Assembly: GCF_001375515.1 (NCBI RefSeq)
Contig: NZ_CTDX01000014.1
Coordinates: 1 to 64,000 of the forward strand
Reading direction: 5' to 3'
DNA: 64,000 bases
Source: Bacillus kwashiorkori
GTDB taxonomy: Bacteria > Bacillota > Bacilli > Bacillales > Caldibacillaceae
Positions within the stretch are counted from its first letter, which is position 1. Every line of letters starts with the position of its first letter. Positions 1 through 8,696 of this stretch are shown here, in pieces. The position numbers were made by a program, and so were the translations under genes. The notes under the pieces are model-generated. The model searched no databases, was not told where the DNA came from, and saw only the letters and a list, made by a program, of their open reading frames with translations.

Positions 1-58
1 GGTGGACGCACGGTGACGTGTGGAGCTGACGGATACTAATCGTTCGAGGACTTAATCA
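1..58 (+). rRNA. 23S rRNA, 3' end (partial)
   Basis: The first bases match the conserved 3' terminus of Bacillales 23S rRNA, including the run GGATACTAATCG followed by TTCGAGGACTTAA. The rest of the gene lies upstream of the window. The exact 3' end is an estimate. A 5S gene and tRNA genes follow, as expected for an rrn operon. Confidence 0.9.
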
Positions 59-136
59 TATATTTACTCGAGTTTTCCTTACATGATCTAGTTTTGAGAG
101 AATGATTTCCTTAATTCATTCTCGACTGAATATTGT

Positions 137-252
<116 letters not shown>

Positions 253-265
253 AAATCAATATTTA

Positions 266-288
266 TATTATCGTCGCGGGGTGGAGCA
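266..288 (+). repeat. Duplicated 5' fragment of tRNA-fMet
   Basis: These 23 bases are identical to 417-439, which cover the leader and the first 14 nt of the intact tRNA-fMet gene. After GTGGAGCA the sequence diverges into an unrelated stretch (289-416). That stretch contains an inverted repeat, ACCGATTTCG pairing with CCGAAATCGG. The fragment cannot make a tRNA. Confidence 0.8.
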
Positions 289-425
289 CGAACGAATACG
301 CTTCGTAGCAACACATCAGCGTACCGATTTCGCAAGCTTCTGGAATTAACTTTCCGAAATCGGGACGGTCCATATAGCACTACACTTATCTCGTCAAAAA
401 ATATTGGTTTTACTATTATTATCGT

Positions 426-499
<74 letters not shown>

Positions 500-504
500 T
501 CATA

Positions 505-581
505 GGTCCGGTAGTTCAGTTGGTTAGAATGCCTGCCTGTCACGCAGGAGGTCGCGGGTTCGAGTCCCGTCCGGACCGCCA
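505..581 (+). tRNA. tRNA-Asp (GUC)
   Basis: The acceptor GGTCCGG pairs with CCGGACC. The anticodon loop CTGTCAC gives GUC, the T arm contains GGTTCGAGTCC, and the 3' CCA is encoded. It lies five bases after tRNA-fMet and is the last gene of the rRNA/tRNA operon before a terminator. Confidence 0.96.
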
Positions 582-616
582 TTATTATTAAATGACTACA
601 TACTAATGACTATATA

Positions 617-642
617 CCTTAGGATAATTCCTAAGGTTTTTT
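617..642 (+). terminator. Rho-independent terminator of the rRNA/tRNA operon
   Basis: CCTTAGG, loop ATAATT, CCTAAGG, then TTTTTTC. It follows the last tRNA by about 35 nt. Confidence 0.88.
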
Positions 643-750
643 CTTTATATTTCACTATCATTGATTTTATTCAGATTGACATGACACTACCTTTCCTCTA
701 AGTAAAAAGTTGGATATACTAAAAAATAAAGAAATAAAAAAGGTGAAGAA

Positions 751-1221
751 ATGACAAAGATAGAATGGATAGTTAAAAGTGAAGATGAAACTAAAAAGGT
801 CGCAAATAAGTTGGGTGCGTTATTGGAAGCTGGAGATGTAATTGCTTTGGAAGGAGATTTAGGAGCAGGAAAGACAACTTTTACGAAAGGAATTGCCTCT
901 TCATTAGGTATTAGGAAGACCGTTAATAGCCCTACCTTTACGATTATAAAAGAGTATCATGGTGAACTTCCCTTATATCATTTGGATGTATATAGGTTAG
1001 AGGACTCTATGGAAGATTTAGGTTTTGATGATTATTTTCATGGAGATGGCGTAACTGTAATTGAATGGGCACATCTCATTAAAGATCAACTTCCTGCACA
1101 AATATTAACCATCTATATTTATCATATTAGTGAATCATCGAGAAAATTGGTTTTTATGCCTGTTGGAGAAAGGTATAATCAATTATGTAAGGAGCTATTA
1201 GATGAAAATATTAGCAATTGA
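751..1221 (+). CDS. tsaE: tRNA t6A biosynthesis ATPase TsaE
   Basis: P-loop ATPase that works with TsaB and TsaD in forming N6-threonylcarbamoyladenosine at position 37 of ANN-decoding tRNAs in the cytoplasm. The 156-aa length is normal. The Walker A motif GDLGAGKTT lies near residue 37. The family signatures PTFTIIKEYHG, LYHLDVYRL and VIEW follow. An AGGTGA ribosome-binding site precedes the ATG. The 3' end overlaps tsaB by 20 nt, so the genes are translationally linked in an operon tsaE-tsaB-rimI-tsaD. Same order as ydiB-ydiC-ydiD-ydiE in B. subtilis. Confidence 0.96.
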   Translation: MTKIEWIVKSEDETKKVANKLGALLEAGDVIALEGDLGAGKTTFTKGIASSLGIRKTVNSPTFTIIKEYHGELPLYHLDVYRLEDSMEDLGFDDYFHGDGVTVIEWAHLIKDQLPAQILTIYIYHISESSRKLVFMPVGERYNQLCKELLDENISN

Positions 1222-1894
1222 TACGACAACCGATGTCCTTGGAATAGGTATTGCAACGGAAGATAGTATTATTGGTGAATATGTAACAAACGTGAAAAAA
1301 AACCATGCAGTTCGTGTTTTGCCGGCGATGGAGAGGTTAGTAGCAGATTGTAATTTACTAATAAATGATATGGATAAAATTGTTGTTTCTCATGGTCCTG
1401 GTTCATATACAGGTGTTCGAATTGGTGTCACAGTTGCTAAAACTTTAGCATGGTCACTCAACATTCCAATTGTAGGTGTTTCAAGTCTAAAATTAATGGC
1501 AGCAACTGCTCGACATTTTCAAGGGTTCATTTCACCGCTGATCGATGCTAGGCGTGGGAATATATACACTGGCCTTTATCAATGGAAAAACAACAAAATA
1601 GTGGAAGTAGTAGAAGACCGACACATTTCCTCCGAGGATTGGGTTAAGCAATTAAAAGACTATAAACAGCCAGTATTGTTCATAGGAACAGATGGGCAAT
1701 TGCACAAAGAACTAATCAACAGTCATTTGGCGCAGTTAGCAAGTTTCTCGGAGATAACAGAAAATATACCAAGACCTGGGGAACTTGCTTTATTAGGCAA
1801 AGACATGAAGGGTGAGAATGTGCATACATTTGTACCAAATTATTTACGGTTAGCAGAAGCAGAAGCGAAGTGGAGAGAAAAAACAGGTATTTGA
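1202..1894 (+). CDS. tsaB: tRNA t6A biosynthesis protein TsaB
   Basis: ASKHA-fold paralogue of TsaD that acts as its dimer partner and scaffold in threonylcarbamoyl transfer to tRNA. The 230-aa protein starts with LAIDTTTDVLGIG and carries the SHGPGSYTGVRIG motif near residues 64-76, both characteristic of TsaB/YeaZ. The ATG lies inside the end of tsaE, with AAGGAGC upstream as ribosome-binding site. About 50 nt separate it from rimI. No anomaly is seen. Confidence 0.96.
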   Translation: MKILAIDTTTDVLGIGIATEDSIIGEYVTNVKKNHAVRVLPAMERLVADCNLLINDMDKIVVSHGPGSYTGVRIGVTVAKTLAWSLNIPIVGVSSLKLMAATARHFQGFISPLIDARRGNIYTGLYQWKNNKIVEVVEDRHISSEDWVKQLKDYKQPVLFIGTDGQLHKELINSHLAQLASFSEITENIPRPGELALLGKDMKGENVHTFVPNYLRLAEAEAKWREKTGI

Positions 1895-1946
1895 CATGCT
1901 ATTAAAAACATGGGAAAGTTTGATGCCGTATTAGCGAGGGTTGGCG

Positions 1947-2396
1947 ATGGAAACTAAACTGGTATTCCGTAGAATTACGATTAATGATATAGATGCATTG
2001 ATGAATATTGAACATGCATCATTTACTTTGCCATGGAGTAAAGATGCGTTTGTACGGGAATTAACGATGAATCCGTATGCTTACTATATTGGTATAGAAA
2101 TGGAAAATAAACTTATTGCTTATGCAGGTGTTTGGTTAATAGTGGATGAAGCACATATAACTAACATTGCTGTTTTACCGGAATACCGCGGTAAAAAGCT
2201 AGGTGAACAGTTACTAAGTTATTTATTAAATTTAATTAAAGCAAAAGGTGCAAAATCAGCTACTTTAGAAGTACGGGTATCCAATGTTGTGGCACAAAAT
2301 TTATATCGTAAATATGGTTTTTTAAATGGTGGTATTCGAAAGGGTTACTATACTGATAATTATGAAGATGCTTTAGTAATGTGGGTGAAATTATGA
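1947..2396 (+). CDS. rimI: Ribosomal-protein-alanine N-acetyltransferase RimI
   Basis: GNAT-family acetyltransferase of 149 aa, predicted to acetylate the N-terminal alanine of ribosomal protein S18 as RimI does. The acetyl-CoA loop [10 protein letters not shown] follows the strand NIAVLPEY, and the C-terminal part holds NLYRKYGF, which is conserved in RimI. I chose the ATG at 1947 because GAGGG lies six bases upstream. An in-frame TTG at 1941 is the alternative. The stop overlaps the tsaD start (ATGA). Confidence 0.93.
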   Translation: METKLVFRRITINDIDALMNIEHASFTLPWSKDAFVRELTMNPYAYYIGIEMENKLIAYAGVWLIVDEAHITNIAVLPEYRGKKLGEQLLSYLLNLIKAKGAKSATLEVRVSNVVAQNLYRKYGFLNGGIRKGYYTDNYEDALVMWVKL

Positions 2397-3430
2397 AAGA
2401 ACAGTATGTTTTAGGAATAGAAACAAGTTGTGATGAGACAGCAGTCGCAATAGTTAAAAATGGGAAAGAAATTATATCGAATGTTGTAGCATCACAAATT
2501 GAAAGTCATAAACGTTTTGGTGGAGTTGTACCTGAGATTGCTTCTCGTCATCATGTTGAGCAAATAACGATTGTGTTGGAAGAGGCACTAGAACAAGCGA
2601 GGTTAAGTTTCCAAGATATAAGTGGAATTGCAGTTACGGCTGGTCCTGGACTAGTAGGAGCCCTATTAGTAGGAGTAGAGACAGCGAAGACATTAGCATA
2701 TGTTCACCAGTTGCCACTTATCCCAGTCCATCATATAGCAGGGCATATTTATGCAAATCGGCTAGTTACCGAAATGAAGTTTCCGCTATTAGCATTGGTT
2801 GTGTCTGGGGGACATACGGAATTAGTATTGATGAAGGAGCATGGCGATTTTCAAGTGATTGGTGAAACGAGGGATGATGCAGCAGGCGAAGCTTATGATA
2901 AAGTGGCTCGAACGTTAAATTTGCCATACCCTGGTGGTCCGCATATTGACCGGTTAGCTAGTGAAGGTGAGGTTACTATTGAACTTCCAAGGGCTTGGTT
3001 AGAAGAAGGTTCTTATGATTTTAGTTTCAGTGGTTTGAAATCAGCTGTAATTAATACTGTGCATAATGCAAATCAAAAGGGTGAAGTAATTGAACCAGCT
3101 AATTTAGCAGCAAGTTTTCAGGCAAGTGTTGTGGATGTATTAGTAACGAAAACAATGAAAGCTGCCCAAGAATATAACGTAAAGCAAGTAATAGTCGCGG
3201 GTGGTGTGGCTGCTAATAAAGGTTTAAGAGCAAGGTTGGATCATGTAATTCGGCAGTTGGATCATGTTGAGTTAGTTGTTCCGCCAATCCATCTTTGTAC
3301 TGATAATGCGGCTATGATTGCTGCGGCAGGAAGTGTCTTTTTGGAAAAAGGAATCCATTCTAACTTAACATTGAATGCTTATCCTGGATTAGATTTAATG
3401 AAATTCAACGAACAGTCATTAATTATATAA
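2393..3430 (+). CDS. tsaD: tRNA N6-threonylcarbamoyltransferase TsaD
   Basis: Catalytic subunit that transfers the threonylcarbamoyl group from its adenylate to A37 of tRNA, with TsaB and TsaE. The 345-aa protein has [12 protein letters not shown] at the N-terminus, the metal-binding [10 protein letters not shown] segment near residue 112, VSGGHTEL, and [12 protein letters not shown]. The ATG overlaps the rimI stop and has GGGTGA seven bases upstream. A terminator follows. The downstream gap and ydiF keep the gcp-ydiF arrangement of B. subtilis. Confidence 0.97.
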   Translation: MKEQYVLGIETSCDETAVAIVKNGKEIISNVVASQIESHKRFGGVVPEIASRHHVEQITIVLEEALEQARLSFQDISGIAVTAGPGLVGALLVGVETAKTLAYVHQLPLIPVHHIAGHIYANRLVTEMKFPLLALVVSGGHTELVLMKEHGDFQVIGETRDDAAGEAYDKVARTLNLPYPGGPHIDRLASEGEVTIELPRAWLEEGSYDFSFSGLKSAVINTVHNANQKGEVIEPANLAASFQASVVDVLVTKTMKAAQEYNVKQVIVAGGVAANKGLRARLDHVIRQLDHVELVVPPIHLCTDNAAMIAAAGSVFLEKGIHSNLTLNAYPGLDLMKFNEQSLII

Positions 3431-3442
3431 GAAGCAAATGGA

Positions 3443-3474
3443 AGGATTACCGCAAGAGTCAGGTAATCCTTTTT
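3443..3474 (+). terminator. Terminator of the tsaE-tsaD operon
   Basis: GGATTACC, ten-base loop, GGTAATCC, then TTTTTA. It lies 14 nt after the tsaD stop. Confidence 0.9.
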
Positions 3475-3704
3475 ATATTCTAAATTAATCAGCCGTTTTT
3501 CGCATCACTTCTTTACAATTTTTGTGTTGAGAAAAAATAACCATATAGTAATAAAAATTTACTTCATGGTATGTTAATCACATTCTTTTCAATGCTAAAG
3601 CGATAGTCCTATATATAAGCTAGCGGTATATGTAAAAAGTACTATAATTTAAAAAATTCAATCAGTAAAATAAAAGACGGTTTTAACAAAAACAACAAAC
3701 AATC

Positions 3705-4038
3705 TGTGGATAACTGCATAACTTAATGTGAATTATGTGGATATATTATGAAAAAGCAACTGAACTAACTGTTTATAATGTGGATATGACTGTGGATAAT
3801 TAGCTCCTGTCTACATAGCAACAGGGCTTTTGGACTATATGGAGTGGATATTTATATATAATCGAATAAATTAGAAAAAACTTAGGTGACCAAAGCTGTC
3901 ATATCACAAAATGTGATCACTTATCTTTCGCTCATATGTGGCGAATGAGAATTTGTTTTCCAAAAACTGATTACTTATCCACATTTCCAGGTACATAACT
4001 ACCTCGATCCTTCCAATGTTGAAGTCGTTAGTGGATAA
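3705..4038. promoter_or_regulatory. DnaA-box cluster between tsaD and ydiF
   Basis: The 660-nt gap between two convergent genes holds no ORF but is rich in 9-mers of the DnaA-box type. Exact TGTGGATAA or its complement occurs at 3705-3713, 3791-3799 and 3975-3983. One-mismatch copies are at 3727-3735, 3736-3744, 3779-3787 and 4030-4038, and AGTGGATAT with two mismatches is at 3843-3851. From memory, the gcp-ydiF gap of B. subtilis is one of the DnaA-binding clusters mapped outside oriC. Position and content here fit a conserved regulatory cluster that titrates DnaA. This is inferred, since binding cannot be shown from sequence. Confidence 0.8.
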
Positions 4039-4099
4039 GTTTTGAAAAAAAGAGGTACCACCTTGTTGAATACTGTCTCAAAAAAAACTCCACATCCAC

Positions 4100-4139
4100 C
4101 ACTAATTAAAAAACAAGAGATGCAAATAAGCTGCATCTC
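4100..4139 (-). terminator. Terminator of ydiF
   Basis: On the minus strand GAGATGCA, loop GCTTATT, TGCATCTC, then TTGTTTTTTAATT. The stem begins at the stop codon of the ABC-F gene. Confidence 0.85.
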
Positions 4140-6090
4140 AAGGTAAAACTCCATCTTCATTTTGTTCCTCTAGCATTGTCCACTCTTCTAATAACTTATC
4201 AATTTCAGCTTTCGCATGAATTACTTCTTCTGATAAGAAGGCTAGTTGTTCATGATCACTGGAAATAGAAGGATCAAACATTTGCTTTTCTTTTATACCT
4301 ACTTCCTCTTCCAACAGTTCAATCTGCTGTTCAATTTCCTCCATCCGACGCCTGCGCTGTCGCTCTAGTCGTCTTGTTTCTTTCTCCACCTCATATGAAT
4401 TTTTTGTTTGCATGGAGGCATTATTCTGTTTCTTATTTAATTCCATTTGTTTTAGCTCTTCTAATTCTATCATTTCTTGTTTTTTCTCTACAAAATAATC
4501 GTAGTCACCGAGATATTCTAGAACACCTTCATTAGTCATCTCTATTACCTTAGTAGCAATTCGATTAATAAAATAGCGATCATGGGAGACAAATAAAATG
4601 GTTCCAGGATAATCAATTAATGCATTTTCTAAGATTTCTTTACTATCTAAGTCTAAATGGTTTGTCGGTTCGTCTAAAATGAGAAAATTAGCCTTTTGCA
4701 TCATTAATTTAGCTAATGCTAACCGTGCCTTTTCACCACCACTTAATGTCGATACCGTTTTTAATACATCTTCACCGGAAAAAAGAAAATTACCTAAAGT
4801 GTTTCTAATTTCTTTTTCAGGTATTGTTGGGTATTCGTCCCATAATTCATTTAATACGCGCTTATTGGAAGTTAGATTTGCTTGCTCTTGATCGTAATAA
4901 GCTACAGAGACATTAGTACCAAGTTGGATTGAACCACGTAGCAGTTGCAGTTTTTTTACAATCGTTTTAAGCAAAGTTGATTTACCGATTCCATTTGGAC
5001 CGAGGAGCGCCACGCTTTCCCCACGGGTAATTCGCAGTTGAATAGATTTGGAAATTACGTTGTCATTGTAACCAATTGCTAAATCTTTAATGTTCAGTAC
5101 TTCATTCCCACTTTGCCGCTCAATATCAAAGGAAAAAGAAGCTGATTTTTCATCTCCTTGAGGACGGTCAAGAATGTTCATTTTCTCTAATGTTCTACGT
5201 CTGCTTTGTGCTCTTTTCGTCGTTGAAGCTCGGGCTAGATTTTTTTGAATAAAATCTTTCATTTTAGCAATTTCTTCTTGTTGCTTTTCAAACAACTTCA
5301 TTTCACGCTCGTAGTTCTCAGCTTTTTGAACTAAATATTTACTATAATTACCAGGATATTTTGTTAACGTCATTTGGGCTAATTCATATACTTGATTGAC
5401 TACTTTATCTAAAAAATAGCGGTCATGGGATACGATTAATATTGCCCCTTCATAAGCTTGTAAATATTGCTCCAACCATGACAAAGTTTCAATATCTAAG
5501 TGGTTTGTCGGCTCATCCAAAATTAAAATATCTGGTTTTGAAAGTAAAAGTTTGGCTAATGCTAATCTTGTTTTTTGCCCGCCGCTTAGCGAAGAGATTT
5601 TCGTACTATAGTCAAATCCTTGGAAATTTAGACCATGTAAGACCGAACGAATATCTGCCTCATACTGATAGCCACCTAAGTCCTTGTAACTATTTAACAA
5701 CTGATCATATTCAGACATTATTTTTTCATATTGATTTTCATCGGAAAGAATGGCTCTATCAGCCATTTTTTGTTCTAAGTGGCGCAATTTTGTTTCCATT
5801 TCCTGTAAGTGACGGAATACAGTCAACATTTCATCCCAAATGGACATGGTGGATTGAAGTCCTGTATGCTGGTCTAAATAGCCTATGGTCACTTCTTTCG
5901 GTTTAATCATTTCGCCAGATTCATATGCTTCTTTATCAGCGATTATTTTTAATAAGGTTGACTTTCCAGCACCATTTCTTCCGACTAACGCAATCCGATC
6001 TCTGGTTTGAATTTCAAGCTTTATATTCGATAAAATTAATTCTGCTCCAAAATATTTATTTAATTGATTTATTTGTAATAAAATCATCAT
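4138..6090 (-). CDS. ydiF: ABC-F family ATP-binding protein (YdiF type)
   Basis: Soluble tandem ABC ATPase of about 650 aa with no membrane segments, as in ABC-F proteins that act on ribosomes. Domain 1 has Walker A GRNGAGKST and signature LSGGQKTR. Domain 2 has GPNGIGKST and LSGGEKAR. Each Walker B region reads LILDEPTNHLD. Between the domains is the basic linker typical of the family (residues about 240-320), and the C-terminus is a charged coiled coil. Start is at ATG 6090 or 6087, behind GAGGTG. The nearby DnaA cluster and rex match B. subtilis order, but moaC, found between ydiF and rex there, is absent. Confidence 0.93.
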   Translation of the reverse strand: MMILLQINQLNKYFGAELILSNIKLEIQTRDRIALVGRNGAGKSTLLKIIADKEAYESGEMIKPKEVTIGYLDQHTGLQSTMSIWDEMLTVFRHLQEMETKLRHLEQKMADRAILSDENQYEKIMSEYDQLLNSYKDLGGYQYEADIRSVLHGLNFQGFDYSTKISSLSGGQKTRLALAKLLLSKPDILILDEPTNHLDIETLSWLEQYLQAYEGAILIVSHDRYFLDKVVNQVYELAQMTLTKYPGNYSKYLVQKAENYEREMKLFEKQQEEIAKMKDFIQKNLARASTTKRAQSRRRTLEKMNILDRPQGDEKSASFSFDIERQSGNEVLNIKDLAIGYNDNVISKSIQLRITRGESVALLGPNGIGKSTLLKTIVKKLQLLRGSIQLGTNVSVAYYDQEQANLTSNKRVLNELWDEYPTIPEKEIRNTLGNFLFSGEDVLKTVSTLSGGEKARLALAKLMMQKANFLILDEPTNHLDLDSKEILENALIDYPGTILFVSHDRYFINRIATKVIEMTNEGVLEYLGDYDYFVEKKQEMIELEELKQMELNKKQNNASMQTKNSYEVEKETRRLERQRRRRMEEIEQQIELLEEEVGIKEKQMFDPSISSDHEQLAFLSEEVIHAKAEIDKLLEEWTMLEEQNEDGVLP

Positions 6091-6096
6091 GTTCAC

Positions 6097-6610
6097 CTCA
6101 AAAATAATAGCAACAAACAGTGAAAAAACATCACTTATTAAAATAGTACATGATTTTCAATAAAAATAGCAACTGTTCACAAAGTAATCTCTTTCACAAG
6201 ACATTTCTGAAAAAATACTGTATTATAATAGATAGTAGTAGTAAATGTCAGAATTAACACTTAACGGAATTAGCGATTTAAGACGGGTTATTTATGGTAA
6301 AAAGAATAATTTTACGAGAAGGTGAGGGATGTAATGAAAGCGTTAACATTAACACTATTAATCTATAATCTGCAATTATTAGATAAGGGTGGTTAATTTC
6401 ATTTAAATAATTACACAAAGTTATGAATAAAAGTTATAAAATGGTAAAATATACAAGGTCTATTTCCTTTGGTCCGTAACATCACTCCAATTTAATGGTT
6501 GGTAAAATACAAAAATAGGAATCAAATTAATCGCAATTTTAGCTAAATAAAAGTTATACTATTGTCAATGAGATACTGAAAATAAAAACTTACAGCGTGG
6601 AGGGACAATC
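6097..6610. other. Intergenic region between ydiF and rex
   Basis: AT-rich gap of 514 nt carrying divergent control sequences. Two direct TTCACAA heptamers lie 17 nt apart at 6176-6182 and 6193-6199. They look like Rex half-sites but are not arranged as the inverted Rex operator. One small ORF with a good ribosome-binding site (6334-6396) is listed separately. No conserved gene or RNA was recognised. Confidence 0.5.
6334..6396 (+). CDS. Candidate 20-aa small ORF upstream of rex
   Basis: ATG preceded at good spacing by AAGGTGAGG opens a 20-codon frame reading MKALTLTLLIYNLQLLDKGG and ending in TAA. The peptide is hydrophobic in the middle. It may be a leader peptide, a small membrane protein or a chance frame. 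The strong ribosome-binding site is the only reason to list it. No family was recognised. Confidence 0.3.
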   Translation: MKALTLTLLIYNLQLLDKGG

Positions 6611-7276
6611 ATGTCATCAGAACAATTAAAAATTCCGAAAGCAACTGCAAAAAGACTGCCGCTATATTATCGTTTTATTCAAAATTTGTACCAGTCCGGA
6701 AAACAGCGGGTTTCATCTGCTGAACTGAGTGAAGCGGTAAAAGTAGATTCTGCAACAATTCGAAGAGATTTTTCGTATTTTGGTGCTTTAGGGAAAAAGG
6801 GTTATGGGTATAATGTCCAATATTTATTGTCTTTTTTCCGTAAAACGTTGAACCAGGATGAAATGACGAAAGTTGCATTAGTAGGGGTAGGTAATTTAGG
6901 TACAGCATTACTACATTACAACTTTACAAAAAATAATAATACGAAAATTGTAACGGCTTTTGATGTTAGTGAGGATAAAATTGGAAAAAACTATGGGGAT
7001 GTAGAAGTATTACCGATGGACCAACTAGAACAAGTGCTGCGGGAGGAAGAAATTCAAGTCGTCATTTTAACTGTTCCTGCCCAAGTTGCTCAAGTTATCA
7101 CAGACAGAATTTTAAAAACGAACATTAAAGGTATTCTTAATTTTACTCCTGCAAGATTAACGGTTCCTTCCACTGTCCGGGTGCACCATATTGACTTAGC
7201 GGTTGAACTGCAATCATTCGTCTATTTTTTAAACCACTATTCCAATGATGAGGAAGATATGGAAGAGGAAGAGTAA
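6611..7276 (+). CDS. rex: Redox-sensing transcriptional repressor Rex
   Basis: Dimeric repressor that binds DNA when NADH is low and releases it when NADH rises. It controls fermentation and respiration genes. The 221-aa protein has an N-terminal winged helix (residues about 1-80, with the [17 protein letters not shown] signature) and a Rossmann domain starting [14 protein letters not shown]. The C-terminal swapped helix contains [20 protein letters not shown] precedes the ATG. It is monocistronic here, with tatA 143 nt downstream. One candidate target site in this window lies at 18433-18450. Confidence 0.97.
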   Translation: MSSEQLKIPKATAKRLPLYYRFIQNLYQSGKQRVSSAELSEAVKVDSATIRRDFSYFGALGKKGYGYNVQYLLSFFRKTLNQDEMTKVALVGVGNLGTALLHYNFTKNNNTKIVTAFDVSEDKIGKNYGDVEVLPMDQLEQVLREEEIQVVILTVPAQVAQVITDRILKTNIKGILNFTPARLTVPSTVRVHHIDLAVELQSFVYFLNHYSNDEEDMEEEE

Positions 7277-7419
7277 ATAGTATCAATTAGTTTACAAGGA
7301 GCTAAGTTCCACTTAAAATAGTATAAAGACATTGTAAATTTGTATAATTTCTATGTCCTGTACTTGAGCATAATAGGGGTTGTTATATTGTATTACATAC
7401 GAGGGGGTGCATTTGGGGG

Positions 7420-7641
7420 ATGTTTGGAAATATAGGTTCCGATAGCTTAGTTGTTTTGTTTAGCCAAGTTGGTCCAGGAAGTTTAATCATTATTTTGCTT
7501 GTCGCGATATTGATTTTTGGTCCGAAAAAATTGCCACAGTTAGGGAGAGCTGCTGGTAATACGTTACGAGAATTTAAAAATGCAACAAAAGGTTTAGCTG
7601 ATGATGAGGAACAAACGAATAAAAGCAAGGATGCCAACTAA
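7420..7641 (+). CDS. tatA: Sec-independent translocase subunit TatA
   Basis: Single-span subunit of the twin-arginine translocase that exports folded proteins. The 73-aa protein has a short N-terminus, one membrane helix (about residues 17-37) and the FGPKKLP hinge that opens the amphipathic helix LGRAAGNTLREFKNA, then an acidic tail. This is the complete TatA plan. GAGGGGGTG lies nine bases before the ATG. The tatC gene begins 15 nt after the stop, so the two form an operon. Confidence 0.95.
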   Translation: MFGNIGSDSLVVLFSQVGPGSLIIILLVAILIFGPKKLPQLGRAAGNTLREFKNATKGLADDEEQTNKSKDAN

Positions 7642-7656
7642 GTTAGGATGAACAGC

Positions 7657-8409
7657 ATGAAACAAAGGGATATGACGATATATGAGCATATATCAGAACT
7701 GCGAAAACGGCTGATGTTTATAGTCGTTTTTTTCTTCATCGCTTTTGTTGGATCATTTTTTATTACAGAACCGATTATTTTATTTTTACAACAAACAGAT
7801 GAAGCGGCCAAATTACAATTAAATGCATTTAAAATTACGGATCCATTAAAAATTTATATGCAAATGGCGTTTGTGATTGCATGTTTAATAACATCACCAA
7901 TCATTTTACTTAATATATGGCTATTTGTTTCCCCGGGTTTATATGAAAAGGAGCGGAAAGTAACATTAAGCTATATTCCTATATCTGTTTGTTTATTTTT
8001 GCTGGGAATTGCTTTTTCTTACTTCATATTATTTCCTTTTTTTATTAACTTTATGATTCGTTTAGGAGATAAGCTAGCAATTAATCAAGTGATTGGTATT
8101 AATGAGTATTTCCAATTTCTTTTTCAAATAACGATTCCATTTGGCTTTTTATTTCAACTTCCAGTTATTATCTTATTTTTAACAAGATTAGGAATGATAA
8201 CTCCTATGATTTTAACACAAATTCGTAAGTACGCTTATTTTATTTTGCTAGTCATTGCAGCATTTATTACACCACCAGATATTATTTCCCATTTAATGGT
8301 AACCTTACCGTTACTATTACTATATGAATTTAGTATAATAGTTTCAAAATTCGCCTACAGAAAAGTATTGCAAGCTGAACAAGAAATGATTAAGGAAGAG
8401 CTAGCTTAA
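7657..8409 (+). CDS. tatC: Sec-independent translocase subunit TatC
   Basis: Receptor subunit of the Tat translocase that binds twin-arginine signal peptides. The 250-aa protein has the N-terminal HISELRKRL motif before the first of six predicted membrane spans, and FVSPGLYEKERK in the first loop region. I chose ATG 7657 because AGGA lies at suitable spacing. An ATG at 7648 sits directly on that ribosome-binding site. No Tat substrate is encoded next to it. Confidence 0.95.
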   Translation: MKQRDMTIYEHISELRKRLMFIVVFFFIAFVGSFFITEPIILFLQQTDEAAKLQLNAFKITDPLKIYMQMAFVIACLITSPIILLNIWLFVSPGLYEKERKVTLSYIPISVCLFLLGIAFSYFILFPFFINFMIRLGDKLAINQVIGINEYFQFLFQITIPFGFLFQLPVIILFLTRLGMITPMILTQIRKYAYFILLVIAAFITPPDIISHLMVTLPLLLLYEFSIIVSKFAYRKVLQAEQEMIKEELA

Positions 8410-8415
8410 AAAAGC

Positions 8416-8475
8416 AAGGCTGTATCAAGAGGAGTATCCGTATGTTGCACTCCTTCTATGATACAGCCTTTTTTA
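8416..8475. terminator. Bidirectional terminator between tatC and ydiK
   Basis: Long hairpin with arms AAGGCTGTATCA and TGATACAGCCTT plus an inner GGAGT/ACTCC pairing, followed by TTTTTTATT on the plus strand. It lies between convergent genes and starts with an A-rich run, so it can serve both. Confidence 0.88.
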
Positions 8476-8670
8476 TTTTTTCTCTCGATTTTTCATTTTA
8501 TAATGCCAAAATAATATGCGTATTCCTGATCCTAAATCAATGGTAGCAAGGAGAATTAATAAATAAGCAAAAATTCCCCACCCGCTATTCGTTACTTGAT
8601 GAATGGCAAAGGATACAAATATTATCCCAAATACAATGTAAATGATTGCTGTAGACAAAGGTGATTTCAT
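8473..8670 (-). CDS. ydiK: Small two-span membrane protein, YdiK family
   Basis: Protein of about 65 aa with two hydrophobic helices and a basic tail (KMKNREKK). Sequence pattern, size and position between tatC and the CPBP protease match B. subtilis ydiK (DUF4305), whose function is unknown. The start was set at ATG 8670, seven bases after GGAGG. ATG 8673 is adjacent, and a longer upstream frame exists without a ribosome-binding site. It is probably transcribed with the upstream protease gene. Confidence 0.8.
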   Translation of the reverse strand: MKSPLSTAIIYIVFGIIFVSFAIHQVTNSGWGIFAYLLILLATIDLGSGIRILFWHYKMKNREKK

Positions 8671-8696
8671 CATTAACCTCCATTTCCGAAAACCAT

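Noticed and set aside
3705-4038. DnaA boxes considered as the chromosomal origin
   Set aside because: Neither dnaA, dnaN nor rpmH is adjacent, and the flanking genes are tsaD and ydiF. A DnaA-binding cluster outside oriC fits better.
5442-5906. 154-codon plus-strand frame inside the ABC-F gene
   Set aside because: It lies entirely antisense to well-conserved ABC motifs of ydiF and has no translation signal.
6176-6199. Paired TTCACAA motifs upstream of rex considered as a Rex operator
   Set aside because: The two heptamers are direct repeats 17 nt apart, not the inverted TTGTGAA-N4-TTCACAA arrangement.
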